Assembly: GCA_002300355.1 (NCBI GenBank)
Contig: NSGV01000003.1
Span: 558,001-622,000 of the forward strand
Reading direction: 5' to 3'
DNA from: Streptomyces sp. TLI_235
GTDB lineage: Bacteria > Actinomycetota > Actinomycetes > Streptomycetales > Streptomycetaceae
Length of the DNA stretch: 64,000 nt
Below the pieces are notes generated by a model, which saw only the letters and a list, made by a program, of their open reading frames with translations, searched no databases and had not been told where the DNA came from. The position numbers and the translations under genes were made by a program. Positions 34,620 through 43,342 of this stretch are shown piece by piece. The stretch's first letter is position 1, and each line of letters starts with the position of its first letter.

Positions 34620-35020
34620 GGGTGCAAGGTCGCGGTGTGTGAGAGCGGCAGCCGCTGACATGCCGACGCCGGCAACAGCTACTACGGCGGCCTGCAGTTC
34701 GACCAGGCCACCTGGCGCGCCAGTGGCGGCCTCGCTCACGCACCCGCGCCGGCCTCGATACCGGCACCCGAAGCTCCCAACCCCGCAGCCCGCACACCGC
34801 CCTGCCCCCAGGCCCACGCAGCAGCCGACAGCCGAACCCGGCGCAACCGCAGACGCTGGCCTGACAGCCAGCAAGCCCGGCATGGTGCGAGGACGGGGAC
34901 ACGCTGAACGACGTCGCCCAGACCCAGCAGGTCCCCGGCGGCTGGCCAGCCCTCTACCAGGCCAACCTCGACCCATCGGCGACAACCCAATCTCATCCTC
35001 ATCGGACAGACCCGCTGTCT
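34620..35020 (+). pseudogene. Rpf/LysM gene, 3' part, several lesions
   Basis: Begins in the transglycosylase domain (KVAVCESGS, stop codon, then NSYYGGLQFDQATWRASGG), continues through a Pro/Ala linker and, in another frame, reaches a LysM domain (EDGDTLNDVAQTQQVPGGWPALYQANL). A last frame change is needed for the final NPNLILIGQ. The signal peptide and catalytic Glu region are incomplete. It complements the 5' fragment at 28788 but is not adjacent to it. Confidence 0.7.
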
Positions 35021-35570
35021 CCCTAGGCCACCTAATTCGCACAAGGGGTCCACCCGGGAGGGGCCGCTGCCCGTACCTGGCTCGGACGGGCAGGGGCACC
35101 AGTCACCACCCGGGCCAAAGCCGAACCGCCCAACGGGCTTCCCGCCCCACGCTGGCTCGGCCCCATGGCAGCCGCGCAACGCCGACGGCGCTGCCACCCG
35201 TGGTTTCGGCCATCCGGGCGGCGACCGGACGCCAGGGTGCGGCTGCCGGATGACACTCCCAGGATCCGGCAGTCGCCCCAGCGTCCGGGCCGGCACAGCG
35301 CCGGCCGCGCACCGCACGCCACCCGCCCCCTGCGGCGCCAGCGGGCGCTGGGCGATCGCGACACCGCGCTCCGCCCGCGCAGTGCCGGCTGGCCCCGTCC
35401 CGGAAGGAGGCCGGGCAATGGCCCGCGTCCGCGACCGACCTGCTCGCCCGGGTCCTGCGCGGCGGCGGCCGGCGGCGAACGCACCGAGAGCAGCCCGCGG
35501 ACAGCGCACGGGCGTATGGTCGTGGCATCGCCGAAGTCGACGCAGAATGCGGGAGAGAAGGGGTCGTCGT
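35021..35570. other. Intergenic region, duplicated leader at right end
   Basis: No gene recognised in 550 bp. The last ~80 bases (GGCGTATGG...GGCATCGCC up to the start codon) resemble the leader of copy A at about 27610-27665. Confidence 0.4.
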
Positions 35571-35801
35571 GATGGCGCTCGTGCGCCGCTACCTGGTGGT
35601 CCTCCCTGGCCGTCCCGGCAGTCACGCCCAGTAGACCGGCGTCGTCGTGACCGCCACCGCCCGCTCGCGCCCGGCGGCCACATGATCTGCACCGACGAGA
35701 GCGGCCGCCTCCAGGTGGAGATCACCGAGCACGGCGCCGCCCGACTCCTGACCCCCACCCCGCTCCACCACGGCCCCCTCCACGCCGAACCCCTCCCCTG
35801 A
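35571..35801 (+). pseudogene. Small conserved protein, copy B, broken
   Basis: Starts MALVRRYLVVLPGRPGSHAQ, then an in-frame TAG and a frame change. The second half resumes as CTDESGRLQVEITEHGAARLLTPTP with an ending identical to copy A at 27669. Clearly a paralogue that has decayed. Confidence 0.75.
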
Positions 35802-35861
35802 ACCGGCCAGCCACAGCCACACCCAGGAAGACGCCGGGGTTCCGCCCCGTACCCACAGATG

Positions 35862-35889
35862 GGGGCCGCCGGCGCCTTCCGGCGGCCCC
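35862..35889 (+). terminator. Hairpin terminator after copy B
   Basis: GGGGCCGCCGG pairs perfectly with CCGGCGGCCCC across a 6-base loop, 61 bp past the copy B stop, followed by TGTTCT. Confidence 0.65.
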
Positions 35890-36263
35890 TGTTCTCCTGG
35901 CCTCACCACGACGCTAACCCCACGCACCACCACCCGCGAGCGCCCCTGGGCACCCGGCGGCCCGCCGATAGGCTGCCCCGCGCGGCCATGTTCACGGCCA
36001 TCCAGCAGACGCTCCTGGAGGCGCAGCGGCAGCTGCGGATCGGGCGCTGGCCCGGCAGACCGCGCAGAGCCTGGACGGAGCCGTCGGCGCCGCAAATCGG
36101 GCGCCTCGCCGGGCTACGGAAGCGCTTGCGGGCTCGCTCAGGCTGTCGCGCGCATGCACGGTCCTGCGGTTCCTCCTCGACCTCGCGTCTGCTCTCAGCC
36201 ACGGCCGCACCACGGCTGCCCCCGACGGGTGCGCCGCCGTGGTGGCGGGACTGTCCGGTGGGG
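35890..36263. other. Possible coding remnant, plus strand
   Basis: A frame through about 36020-36280 reads ADRALARQTAQSLDGAVGAA and ACTVLRFLLDLASALSHG with moderate bias but no start. It may be a decayed gene. Otherwise nothing is seen. Confidence 0.3.
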
Positions 36264-36656
36264 TCAGTGCCCGGAGGCGGGGGTGTTGGGTTCCTGGGGG
36301 TCGACGCCGGTGTGCGCGCCCGCGTCGCGGCCGCCGCTCGGTCGGCCGGACGGGCCCTGCGCGCCCTTGTCGTGCTGGTGCTTGGATGAGGCCGGCCTCT
36401 CGGCGATGTCCTCACCTCGGCGGCCCTCGCTCTCCACTGTGCCCCCCGGCACGGGCTGGTCCTCCTCCTCGGCATGCTCCCGGCCCGGCCCGGCCCCGGG
36501 CGCGTACGTGTCCGGGTCGAAGGAGCGGCGCGCGCTGTCGTTCGGCTCCTGATGTTCCTCATCGATGTCGCCCGACCACCCGTGGTGGGCGCCCTCCATC
36601 CGGCTGGCCTGCCCCTCCTCCATGGACGGATGCGACTTCGCCTGCCGCTCAGTCAT
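36264..36656 (-). CDS. Disordered acidic hypothetical protein
   Basis: 130 residues from ATG 36656 with AGGTGA six bases upstream. The whole chain is hydrophilic and low in hydrophobic residues (MTERQAKSHPSMEEGQASRMEG, then DIDEEHQEPNDSARRSFDPD and REHAEEEDQPVPGG), rich in Glu, Gly, Ser and His. It looks intrinsically disordered, like the small hydrophilic stress proteins found in actinobacterial osmotic-stress islands. No known domain. Confidence 0.6.
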   Translation of the reverse strand: MTERQAKSHPSMEEGQASRMEGAHHGWSGDIDEEHQEPNDSARRSFDPDTYAPGAGPGREHAEEEDQPVPGGTVESEGRRGEDIAERPASSKHQHDKGAQGPSGRPSGGRDAGAHTGVDPQEPNTPASGH

Positions 36657-37021
36657 GACTGTCACCTCGCTTCGCGGAGCCCGACACGGCCGTCGAGCTC
36701 CCTCGGCGCCTGTCCACCCCACGGGTCCTCAACCACGCCGACGAGGTCTCTCGACCGGCGGCCACGGGCTCCCCCGAGCGATGTCCGGCGTCGGTCTGCC
36801 GGAACTGCGCGCACAGATCAGGGCCGCCGGCAGCATCCGGCGAACCCCTGATCTCCTCACGAAAACGCCAACCTCGCACGGCGCCGCCCGCGACCGCGGC
36901 CGATGTCTGGGCTGTCCCAGAGGACCTGCCACAGCCGACCGCTGCGCGACAGCAGAATGCCCAGCGTGTGCGACGGACCGGGTCGGGTAGGCGCGACGAG
37001 AGCCGCACTGTAAGAAAGGAC
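36657..37021. other. Divergent intergenic region
   Basis: 365 bp between the disordered protein gene (minus) and the stabilisation-type gene (plus). Holds both promoters; no gene seen. Confidence 0.5.
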
Positions 37022-37351
37022 ATGGCCGTGCCTGCAGGATCAGGTAAGAAGCGGGAACGCCAATACGAGCACATCAAGGACAGCGCCCTCGACCGCGGTG
37101 AGAGCGAGAAACGGGCGAAGGAGATCGCTGCCAGGACGGTGAACAAGGAGCGCGCCCGGCACGGCGAGTCAAAGACCGCCAGCCGATCCTCCACACAGGA
37201 CACGTCGTCGTCGCGGCGCGGGGGCCAGCGCTCCCGCTCCGGGGCGCAGGGCCCGACGAAGGAGCAGCTGTACAACGAGGCCAAGCAGCGGAACATCCAC
37301 GGCCGGTCGAAGATGAGCAAGAAGGAGCTGGCCAGCGCGCTCGGCCGCTGA
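37022..37351 (+). CDS. Plasmid-stabilisation-type small basic protein
   Basis: 109 residues from ATG 37022 (AGAAAGGA upstream). The first half (KKRERQYEHIKDSALDRGESEKRAKEIAARTVNKERA) is ChaB-like and highly charged. The end (GPTKEQLYNEAKQRNIHGRSKMSKKELASALGR) is a Rho-N/SAP-like nucleic-acid-binding helix pair, similar to the tail of the Ku protein at 38632. Such proteins are commonly named plasmid stabilisation proteins in Streptomyces, but direct evidence for that role is thin. DNA binding is likely. Confidence 0.75.
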   Translation: MAVPAGSGKKRERQYEHIKDSALDRGESEKRAKEIAARTVNKERARHGESKTASRSSTQDTSSSRRGGQRSRSGAQGPTKEQLYNEAKQRNIHGRSKMSKKELASALGR

Positions 37352-37699
37352 CAGGTCCTCACGCGCGGCTCGTGATGCCGCCCTGTGGGGCCCTGGGAAC
37401 TGGTTCGGGCTGTCCGCGGTCGGCCTGCCGCCCGTGCCTGGTGGCCGTCGGGCCCACGCGCGATTAACACCGGCCCAGTGGGTGTGCGTCGCGCGATGCC
37501 TCCCCGGGGCCCGGGCGGCGCTCTGGCAGCCCGCGGTCGCGCGCTGCCGCCGACGGGCCCCACGCGGGTGCGGACAAGGCCTCGGCCGCGAAGGAAGGCG
37601 GCGATCGGCCGGAAGTAGCTGGCCGCGCCGTCCGGTGGCGGCGACGCCCTCGGTGGCCGCGACCGGTTTCGCCCTGAGGTGTCGTGCGACGCGCAGGCC
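37352..37699. other. Convergent intergenic region
   Basis: 348 bp between two convergent genes; no gene or clear hairpin recognised. Confidence 0.45.
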
Positions 37700-38614
37700 T
37701 CAGTCGGGCAGACGGAGGCGGATGTAGTGGACCTCGCCGTGGCGGCCGGTGCCGGCGAGGACCTCGACGACGGGCTGCGGTTCGGTGACCCAGTGGATCC
37801 GCGCGGCGGGCCCGGCGGTGGCCGGGTCGAGTCGGCCGGCGACCGCGGCGGCGACCTGTTGTGCCTGCGGTCCGGTCAGGCGCGGGGTGGTGACTTCCTG
37901 GCGGCCGTCGGGCAGCCGCACCAGGCACGCCTCCGGTCGAGAGATGGGGCCGGTGATACCGACGAGGTCGGCGTCGGTGGTGTCGGCGTGCCTCACCTTC
38001 CACCAGCCGGCGCGGGCGCCGGGCACGTACCGGCCGTCCAGGGTTTTCACGATCAGGCCCTCGACGCCGAAGGGCTGCATCTGCTCCAGCCAGCGCAGCG
38101 CCTCGGTGCGGTCGGTGGTGGCGATGATCTGCTGCAGCGGCGGCCGCACGCCGGCCATCAGCCGCGACAGCGCCTCCCACCGCTCCCCCGCCGTCCGGGC
38201 GCGCAGGTCCCGGCCGGGCTCCGCCAGGATGTCGAAGACCACGTAGGTGACGTGGATGCCGTCCCGGGCCCGGGCGGCCGGGGTGCGCAGCAGCTGGGTG
38301 AAGTCGATGTGGGCGCCGTTCCAGGCGACGAGTTCGCCGTCGACGACGGTGCCCTCCGGGAGCGTGGTGAGGGCGCGGGTGATGTCGGGGAAGTCGGCGG
38401 TCAGGTCGCGTCCGGAGCGGGACTGCAGCAGGGTCCGGCCCGTCTCGAGGTGGAAGCCGGCGGCGCGGAAGCCGTCCATCTTCGGCTGGAACAGCACCGG
38501 GCCGGGCAGCTCGCGCGCCGCGGGCAGGAGCGGCCAGGAGGCGGGACGCACCAGCTCCACCGGCGGCCGCACGGTCACCGGGGAGGAGGTCGCGGGTTTC
38601 TTCGACGTCGCCAT
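37700..38614 (-). CDS. ligD: ATP-dependent DNA ligase (LigD ligase-domain type)
   Basis: 304 residues from ATG 38614. Nucleotidyltransferase motifs are in order: motif I FQPKMDGFRA with the adenylated Lys (~residue 45), VVDGELVAW, YVVFDILA, GVEGLIVKTLDGRY and WWKVRH, then a C-terminal OB fold. There are no polymerase or nuclease domains as in long mycobacterial LigD. It seals ends held by Ku in non-homologous end joining. The gene follows ku with 17 bp between, on the same strand. In linear replicons this pair protects broken or telomere-less ends. Confidence 0.9.
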   Translation of the reverse strand: MATSKKPATSSPVTVRPPVELVRPASWPLLPAARELPGPVLFQPKMDGFRAAGFHLETGRTLLQSRSGRDLTADFPDITRALTTLPEGTVVDGELVAWNGAHIDFTQLLRTPAARARDGIHVTYVVFDILAEPGRDLRARTAGERWEALSRLMAGVRPPLQQIIATTDRTEALRWLEQMQPFGVEGLIVKTLDGRYVPGARAGWWKVRHADTTDADLVGITGPISRPEACLVRLPDGRQEVTTPRLTGPQAQQVAAAVAGRLDPATAGPAARIHWVTEPQPVVEVLAGTGRHGEVHYIRLRLPD

Positions 38615-38631
38615 GTGCGCGGGTCCCGGCC

Positions 38632-39813
38632 TCAGGAGGCGCGGCGCAGGCGGCCGCTGCTGCGGGTGGCCTTGGCGACGGCGTCCTGGAGCTGGTCGCG
38701 GGTCATGGTGGAGCGGTGCGGGACGTCGAGATCGGAGGCGCGCTTGTAGAGCTCGCCCTTGGTCAGCTTCGACAGGTCCTCGGCCGCCACCTTGCCGCCC
38801 GTGGTGACGCGCTTTTTCGCCGCCGTTGGCTTGCCGGTCTTCGCGCTGGTGGAGGTGGACTTCGTGCCGGCCTTCGCCTTCGGCGCGCGGTGCGACGCCG
38901 GGGCGCTCGCGCGGCCGCGCCGCCCGCCCTCCGCCTTCGCGGAGTCCTTCTCGGCCGACTCGTCGGCCGCCTCCTCCACTGCCGCCTCCTCCGCCTGGTC
39001 GTCGGCGGATGCCGCGGCGGGTTTGCCGGAGCGGGCGGCGTCCACGCTGCGCCGCAGCACGTCCATCAGGTCGATCACGTTCGTCGACTCGGGTGGGGGC
39101 CCAGTGGAGACGGTGATCTCGCGGCCGGCCTGCTTGTCCTCGATGAGCTTGCGGACCTGTTCCTCGAAGGTGTCGTGGTACTCGGTGGGGTCCCAGTCGA
39201 CGGCGAGCATCTCCACCAGCTGCTCGGCCGTCTGCAACTCCTGCGGGGAGAACTTGGCCTCGCCGGTGGGCAGGTCGTCGACCTCGCGGCGCGGGTCGCG
39301 GACCTCGTCGGCGAAGTGCATGGTGTGCAGCTCCAGCAGGCCGTCCTCGGCGCGCACCGCGGTCAGGTACTCTTTGCCGCGCATGGAGAACATCGCCAGC
39401 CCCGCCCGGTTCGAGCGCTCCAGCGCCTTCGTGAGCAGCTGGTAGATCTTGGCGTACTCCTTGCCCTTCGGTCCGAGGTAGTACGTCTTGTCGAAGAAGA
39501 TCGGGTCGACCTCGCCGAGGTCGACGAACCCGGACACGTCGATGGTGCGGGAGCGGCCCGGGGAGATCTGCTCCAGCTCGTCCGGCTCGACGATCACGTA
39601 CTCGCCGTCGCCGACCTCGAAGCCCTTCACGATGTCGCCGAACGCGACCTCCTCGCCGGTCCGCTCGTTCACCCGCCGGTTTCGCACCCGGTCCGAGGTG
39701 CCGCGCTCCAACTGGTGGAAGCGCACCGTGTGCGACTCCGTCGCCGTGTACAGCGCCACCGGCACCGTCACGAGGCCGAACGTCAGCACCCCCGTCCACA
39801 CCGGCCTGGCCAT
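38632..39813 (-). CDS. ku: Ku protein with Rho-N/SAP-like C-terminal tail
   Basis: 393 residues from ATG 39813 (GGAGGAGG upstream). The Ku core (~1-260) starts MARPVWTGVLTFGLVTVPVAL and contains VKGFEVGDGEYVIVEPDELE, FVDLGEVDPIFFDKTYYLGP and KFSPQELQTAEQLVEML. Residues ~265-350 are a Lys/Ala/Ser-rich linker. The last ~40 residues (LSKLTKGELYKRASDLDVPHRSTMTRDQLQDAVAKA) form a Rho-N/SAP-like helix pair that should add DNA affinity. Ku rings hold double-strand breaks and recruit LigD. Operon with ligD. Confidence 0.94.
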   Translation of the reverse strand: MARPVWTGVLTFGLVTVPVALYTATESHTVRFHQLERGTSDRVRNRRVNERTGEEVAFGDIVKGFEVGDGEYVIVEPDELEQISPGRSRTIDVSGFVDLGEVDPIFFDKTYYLGPKGKEYAKIYQLLTKALERSNRAGLAMFSMRGKEYLTAVRAEDGLLELHTMHFADEVRDPRREVDDLPTGEAKFSPQELQTAEQLVEMLAVDWDPTEYHDTFEEQVRKLIEDKQAGREITVSTGPPPESTNVIDLMDVLRRSVDAARSGKPAAASADDQAEEAAVEEAADESAEKDSAKAEGGRRGRASAPASHRAPKAKAGTKSTSTSAKTGKPTAAKKRVTTGGKVAAEDLSKLTKGELYKRASDLDVPHRSTMTRDQLQDAVAKATRSSGRLRRAS

Positions 39814-40134
39814 GACAACCTCCTCCACGAGGCGCCCGGACTACTTCGGCCGGGCGTTGGGATGACTACGCCGGCCTGCGGTCGCGGCACGGACGGGACG
39901 CCTTCAGCATCACCGCGGCCGCACGGTACTGCCTGCGCTGCACGGCCACCTGGGCCCTTCGGGCCGCCGCTCGCCGCATCGGACGAACGACCGCTCACCG
40001 GGGCGCCTACGCAGAAAGCCGCAGGTCAAACCCCTAGTTGAATGCTCAGAGGGTCAGCAAGGTCACCGGGTTCCTGATCACCTGGGGCGCAACGCGGCGG
40101 GCCCCGGTGCCATCCCCTCCGCAGACCTGGTCGT
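39814..40134. other. Region upstream of ku, no gene
   Basis: 321 bp that should contain the ku-ligD promoter; no other feature recognised. Confidence 0.45.
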
Positions 40135-40520
40135 TCAGCGTCGCAGCCAGTGCACCGTCAGCTCCGTCGGCGCGAGGCGCTGCGCGGACTCGTTCGGGCG
40201 CCACCGCGAGTCGAAGGGGAACTCGTTGGTGACCCAGAGGACACCGGCGAGGGCCGCGGGCATGGACCAGCAGGCTGCCCTGCCAAGGTCGAATTCGATG
40301 GCACCTCCGAGCCAGGGGTCGGAGGCGTTGAACTGGATGGTGAAGCCAGCCCTGCCGCCCGGCGATCAGATCGTCGAGATGCTGGATCTCCAGCCCGGAG
40401 AAGCGGTGGGCGCCGGCTGCGACGATCAGCGGCAGTCCCTCCCGCTCGGCCAATGCACGGTACTTCCTCTCCTCGATCCGCGTAGACAGCGGCTGCGCGG
40501 TGACGTGCCCGACGCGTGAC
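40135..40520 (-). pseudogene. Frameshifted hypothetical gene
   Basis: Reading leftwards, one frame gives RIEERKYRALAEREGLPLIVAAGAHRFSGLEIQHLDDLIAG and, after a frame change near 40345, another gives IQFNASDPWLGGAIEFDL, WSMPAALAGVLWVTNEFPFDSRW and HWLRR. Together they form the C-terminal ~125 residues of a conserved-looking actinobacterial protein. No start was found. Function unknown; one frameshift at least. Confidence 0.55.
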
Positions 40521-40593
40521 ACGGCCGTTCTCCGGAGCCAGGGCAGCGCCGCGCGCCTGAACACTCGAGATTGCCCGGCGAGGTGGCGATGGG

Positions 40594-40769
40594 TCAGAGG
40601 AGGCGAAGCACCTGGCCGGGGATCATGAGGTCGGGGTCGTCGCCGCGGCGACCGCGGTGGTCGCAACCCGGCCGGCGGCGGCCTGGGCGGGCGCGGCGGT
40701 GGTGGTCCGCAGGCCGGCGGCGCAGGCGAGGGCGAGGAGTAACTGCAGGATCCGGTGGGCGATGGACAC
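40594..40769 (-). pseudogene. Rpf/LysM gene with large internal deletion
   Basis: From GTG 40769 the signal peptide SIAHRILQLLLALACAAGL matches the copy at 28788. After ~50 residues the sequence jumps to DDPDLMIPGQVLRLL, the last strand of a LysM domain, in another frame. Everything between, including the catalytic domain, is gone. Third trace of this gene family in 12 kb. Confidence 0.75.
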
Positions 40770-40966
40770 GGTGGAGCTCACTCCCCGAGAGGTCGGCGAT
40801 CGGGCCGCGGCTGCTGCCCGGGCCCGCCGGTCGGATCCGGCTGTCCGGGTGGCCTCGCGGTTGCGGGGTGGGCGGGTGTCGGGGTGGATGGGTGGCGGCC
40901 CCCGTGTGTTGTGGGGCAGGGGCTCGGGGACCGACGAACACCCATCGGTAGGAAGAAGGCTTTGGC

Positions 40967-41179
40967 ATGAGCAAGGTGCAGGAGAGCATCGACGTGGATG
41001 TGTGTCCTTCCAGCCGCTGGACGCCGGCCACACCCGGATCATGATGTCGATGGACTTCCAGCCCGAGGGGCCGGCGGAGAAGGCCGCCCGACACATGCGT
41101 GAAGGGCGACCTCAAGCGTTTCAAGCACTTCATCGAGGAGCGCGGCACCGCAACCGGGGGCTACCGCGAACGCCTGTGA
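40967..41179 (+). pseudogene. SRPBCC family protein, second copy with deletions
   Basis: MSKVQESIDVDV matches the start of the gene at 26897-27346. Then ~70 residues are missing and the text resumes VSFQPLDAGHTRIMMSMDFQPEGPAEKAA, followed by a second small deletion and the out-of-frame end. It is back to back with an Rpf remnant, the same arrangement as in the first copy but inverted. Confidence 0.85.
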
Positions 41180-41517
41180 CGGTTCCGCGGCCACGCCTGG
41201 TCCCCGGCTTTGGAACGACCGGGCGTGCCGGGCACCGGGCACGGGCGGTGTGCGGCGGTCCCGGTCTTCCCCTAACTAAGGCCGCGCGCGAGGCCGGGGT
41301 TCGGTCGGATCGGGGTGGGACGACGGCCGGGCGGCATGGTGAGCGGCCCGCGGCGGCGTAACCCCCTCGCCGCCGCGGGCCACGGCCGTGGGCCATGGAC
41401 TCGGCACCGCCGGCACAGACTAAGCAACAGCCTGCAACCGTCGCCTTGTGGGCGCTGCCCGCCCCGTGGGCTCGGCGGTAACCCCGCGGCCGGCCGACGG
41501 ATTACCGGACTACGCGG
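41180..41517. other. Intergenic, no gene
   Basis: 338 bp between an SRPBCC remnant and a small membrane protein gene; nothing recognised. Confidence 0.4.
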
Positions 41518-41700
41518 TCAGGCGTCCGCAATGGGCAGCTGGTTGTCTGCCGCTGGGACCGCTCCGTCCGGGAGTGGCGGTGGGGGCGGAGCATCCGGTG
41601 ATGGCGTGGTGAGGTGTTCGACGAGGCGGTCCTCGAACCTGCCGAGCAGCAGCAGGACGCCGAGAAGGGCGGGGGGTATGAGCAGCATGAGCACGATCAT
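41518..41700 (-). CDS. Small single-pass membrane protein
   Basis: 60 residues from ATG 41700 with GGGAGG five bases upstream. One strong membrane helix at the N-terminus (MIVLMLLIPPALLGVLLLLG), then a Pro-rich soluble tail (SPDAPPPPPLPDG). No cleavage site seen, so probably anchored. Function unknown; it is in the stress/envelope cluster. Confidence 0.55.
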   Translation of the reverse strand: MIVLMLLIPPALLGVLLLLGRFEDRLVEHLTTPSPDAPPPPPLPDGAVPAADNQLPIADA

Positions 41701-41867
41701 GTGAGCCTCCCGAGGGGATGGTCACGTTCGGCTCGACTCGCTGGTCGACTGCCGTTCACGCTATGGGCACGCACGGCCTTCGGCATCTTCGGCGCCCACC
41801 CCTCCCGGTCACCGCCCGCAGCGGGCCGTTCAACCGGTCCGGCACCGCTACACCGGACACAGGACTC

Positions 41868-42070
41868 AGGGGGCGGCATCATCGCCTTGCAGGTGCTGGT
41901 GGCCACGGCGATCATTGCCTTGAACCCGGTCGCTGGCGTCGTGGCGGCCGTGGCGGGCCTGATTGCCGCCGTAGGGAGAAGGAGATCGGACGGGCCAGCC
42001 CACCCAATCTGAGCAGGCCATCGGCAGCGTCAAGGCCGACATGGCCGAGATCAAGAAGAGGGCTCACTGA
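41868..42070 (+). pseudogene. Phage-holin-type (DUF1469) membrane protein, 3' remnant
   Basis: A hydrophobic segment (LQVLVATAIIALNPVAGVVAAVAGLIAAV) and, after a frame change near 41985, the tail QAIGSVKADMAEIKKRAH, which is the normal ending of actinobacterial holin-family proteins. The N-terminal helix is lost. Its TGA overlaps the start of the DUF3618 gene, the usual operon partner. Confidence 0.65.
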
Positions 42071-42480
42071 TGACAGACGACTCACACGACACGCCCACGC
42101 CTGAGGAACTGCGCGAGCAGGTAGAGGCCACCCGCGAGGAACTCGGCCAGACGGCCGATGAGCCGGGGGCGAAGGCCGACCTCAAAGCCCGAGCTCAGCA
42201 CAGAGCGGCGCAGGTCAAAAGCCAGGTGCAGGACAAGGCCTCCCACGCCCTGCACGCGGCGCAGGACAAGACGACCGAGCCGGTGCGGGTCAAGGCCGCC
42301 CACGCCAGGGAGCAGCTGAGCGAGACCGCCCATGCACTGGGGGAAAAGATCCCAGATCCGGTGCGCGAGCGGTCCTCCCAGGTGGCGCACGCCGGGCGTG
42401 ACAACCGGGGTGCGCTCATCGCGGTCGGTGTGACCGCCGCGCTCGCTGTGATCCTCTACGTCCGACGCAGGAGGAACTGA
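42070..42480 (+). CDS. DUF3618 family membrane-anchored protein
   Basis: 136 residues from ATG 42070. Starts TPEELREQVEATREELGQTADE, the DUF3618 signature. A long Ala/Lys/Gln-rich helical region (apolipoprotein-like amphipathic repeats) and a C-terminal membrane helix (GALIAVGVTAALAVILYVRRRR) follow. Normally part of a holin-DUF3618-DUF4235 operon thought to act in envelope stress. Here the upstream holin gene is broken and the downstream side is occupied by an IS5 element. Confidence 0.85.
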   Translation: MTDDSHDTPTPEELREQVEATREELGQTADEPGAKADLKARAQHRAAQVKSQVQDKASHALHAAQDKTTEPVRVKAAHAREQLSETAHALGEKIPDPVRERSSQVAHAGRDNRGALIAVGVTAALAVILYVRRRRN

Positions 42481-42506
42481 GGTCAGCAGGAACTGATGTA
42501 AGAAGT

Positions 42507-43342
42507 CATCTCATTTGGGCTTGTAGGCTGCTCGCGTGACGATCGTGGAGCGCCTGGTGCCGGACGAGTTGTGGGAGCTGTTCCAGCGGGTGGTGCCGCC
42601 GGCACCGACCCGACCGCAGGGCGGCGGCCGACGCCGCCACGGGGACCGGGAGGTGCTGGCAGCGATCGTGTTCGTGGCCACCTCCGGGTGCACATGGGCC
42701 CAGCTACCGCCGTGTTTCGGCCCGTCCGGGCCGACCGCGCACCGGCGGTTCGCGGAGTGGACCGCGGCCCGGGTGTGGGCGAAGCTCTACCGCCTGGTCC
42801 TGGACGAACTCGGCTCGCGGGGCGAGCTGGACTGGTCGCGGTGCGCGGTGGACTCGGTGAACATGCGGGCCGCGAAAAGGGGGACCTGACGGGTCCGAAT
42901 CCTGTCGATCGGGGCAAGGCCGGGTCGAAGATCCACTTGCTCACCGAACGCACCGGTCTACCCCTCTCACTCGCGATCTCCGGCGCGAACCTACACGACA
43001 GCCAGGCCCTGATCCCGCTCGTCGAGGCGATCCCGCCGATCCGCTCCCGCCGCGGCCGGAGGCGCCGCCGGCCCGGCAAGCTCCACGGCGACAAAGGCTA
43101 CGACCACCGCTTCATCCGCTCCTACCTGCGACGACGGCAGATCGCACACCGCATCGCCCGCCGCGGCATCGAGTCCTCGACCCGCCTCGGCCGGCACCGC
43201 TGGGTCATCGAGCGCACTGTCGCCTGGCTCGGCGGCTTCCGCCGGCTCCACCGCCGCTACGAACGCAAAGCCGACCACTTCGCGGCCTTCGCCACCATCG
43301 CCGCCACCCTCATCTGCCACCGCAGAATCACCAAATGAGATG
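42507..43342. mobile_element. Complete IS5 family element, ~836 bp
   Basis: Ends carry the perfect 12-bp inverted repeat CATCTCATTTGG / CCAAATGAGATG. Contains two overlapping transposase frames. The outer border is inferred from the repeats; no target duplication was identified. Confidence 0.8.
42536..43338 (+). CDS. IS5 family transposase, two frames joined by programmed -1 shift
   Basis: Frame one from GTG 42536 (LVPDELWELFQRVVPPAPTR, WAQLPPCFG, then the first Asp in CAVDSVNMRAAKRG) stops at 42889. Frame two continues as KKGDLTGPNPVDRG-type text, KIHLLTERTGLPL, the second Asp in HGDKGYDHR and the Glu in RWVIERTVAWLGGFRRLHRRYERK. The A4G5 run at about 42876-42884 (AAAAGGGGG) is a classic slippery site for a -1 shift. 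803 bases plus one gives 268 codons. All catalytic residues are present, so the element may be active. Confidence 0.85.

Noticed and set aside
37700..39799. A 699-residue protein fusing an upstream region to the DNA ligase
   Set aside because: The first ~395 residues are an out-of-frame reading of ku. The ligase starts at ATG 38614, 17 bp after the ku stop.
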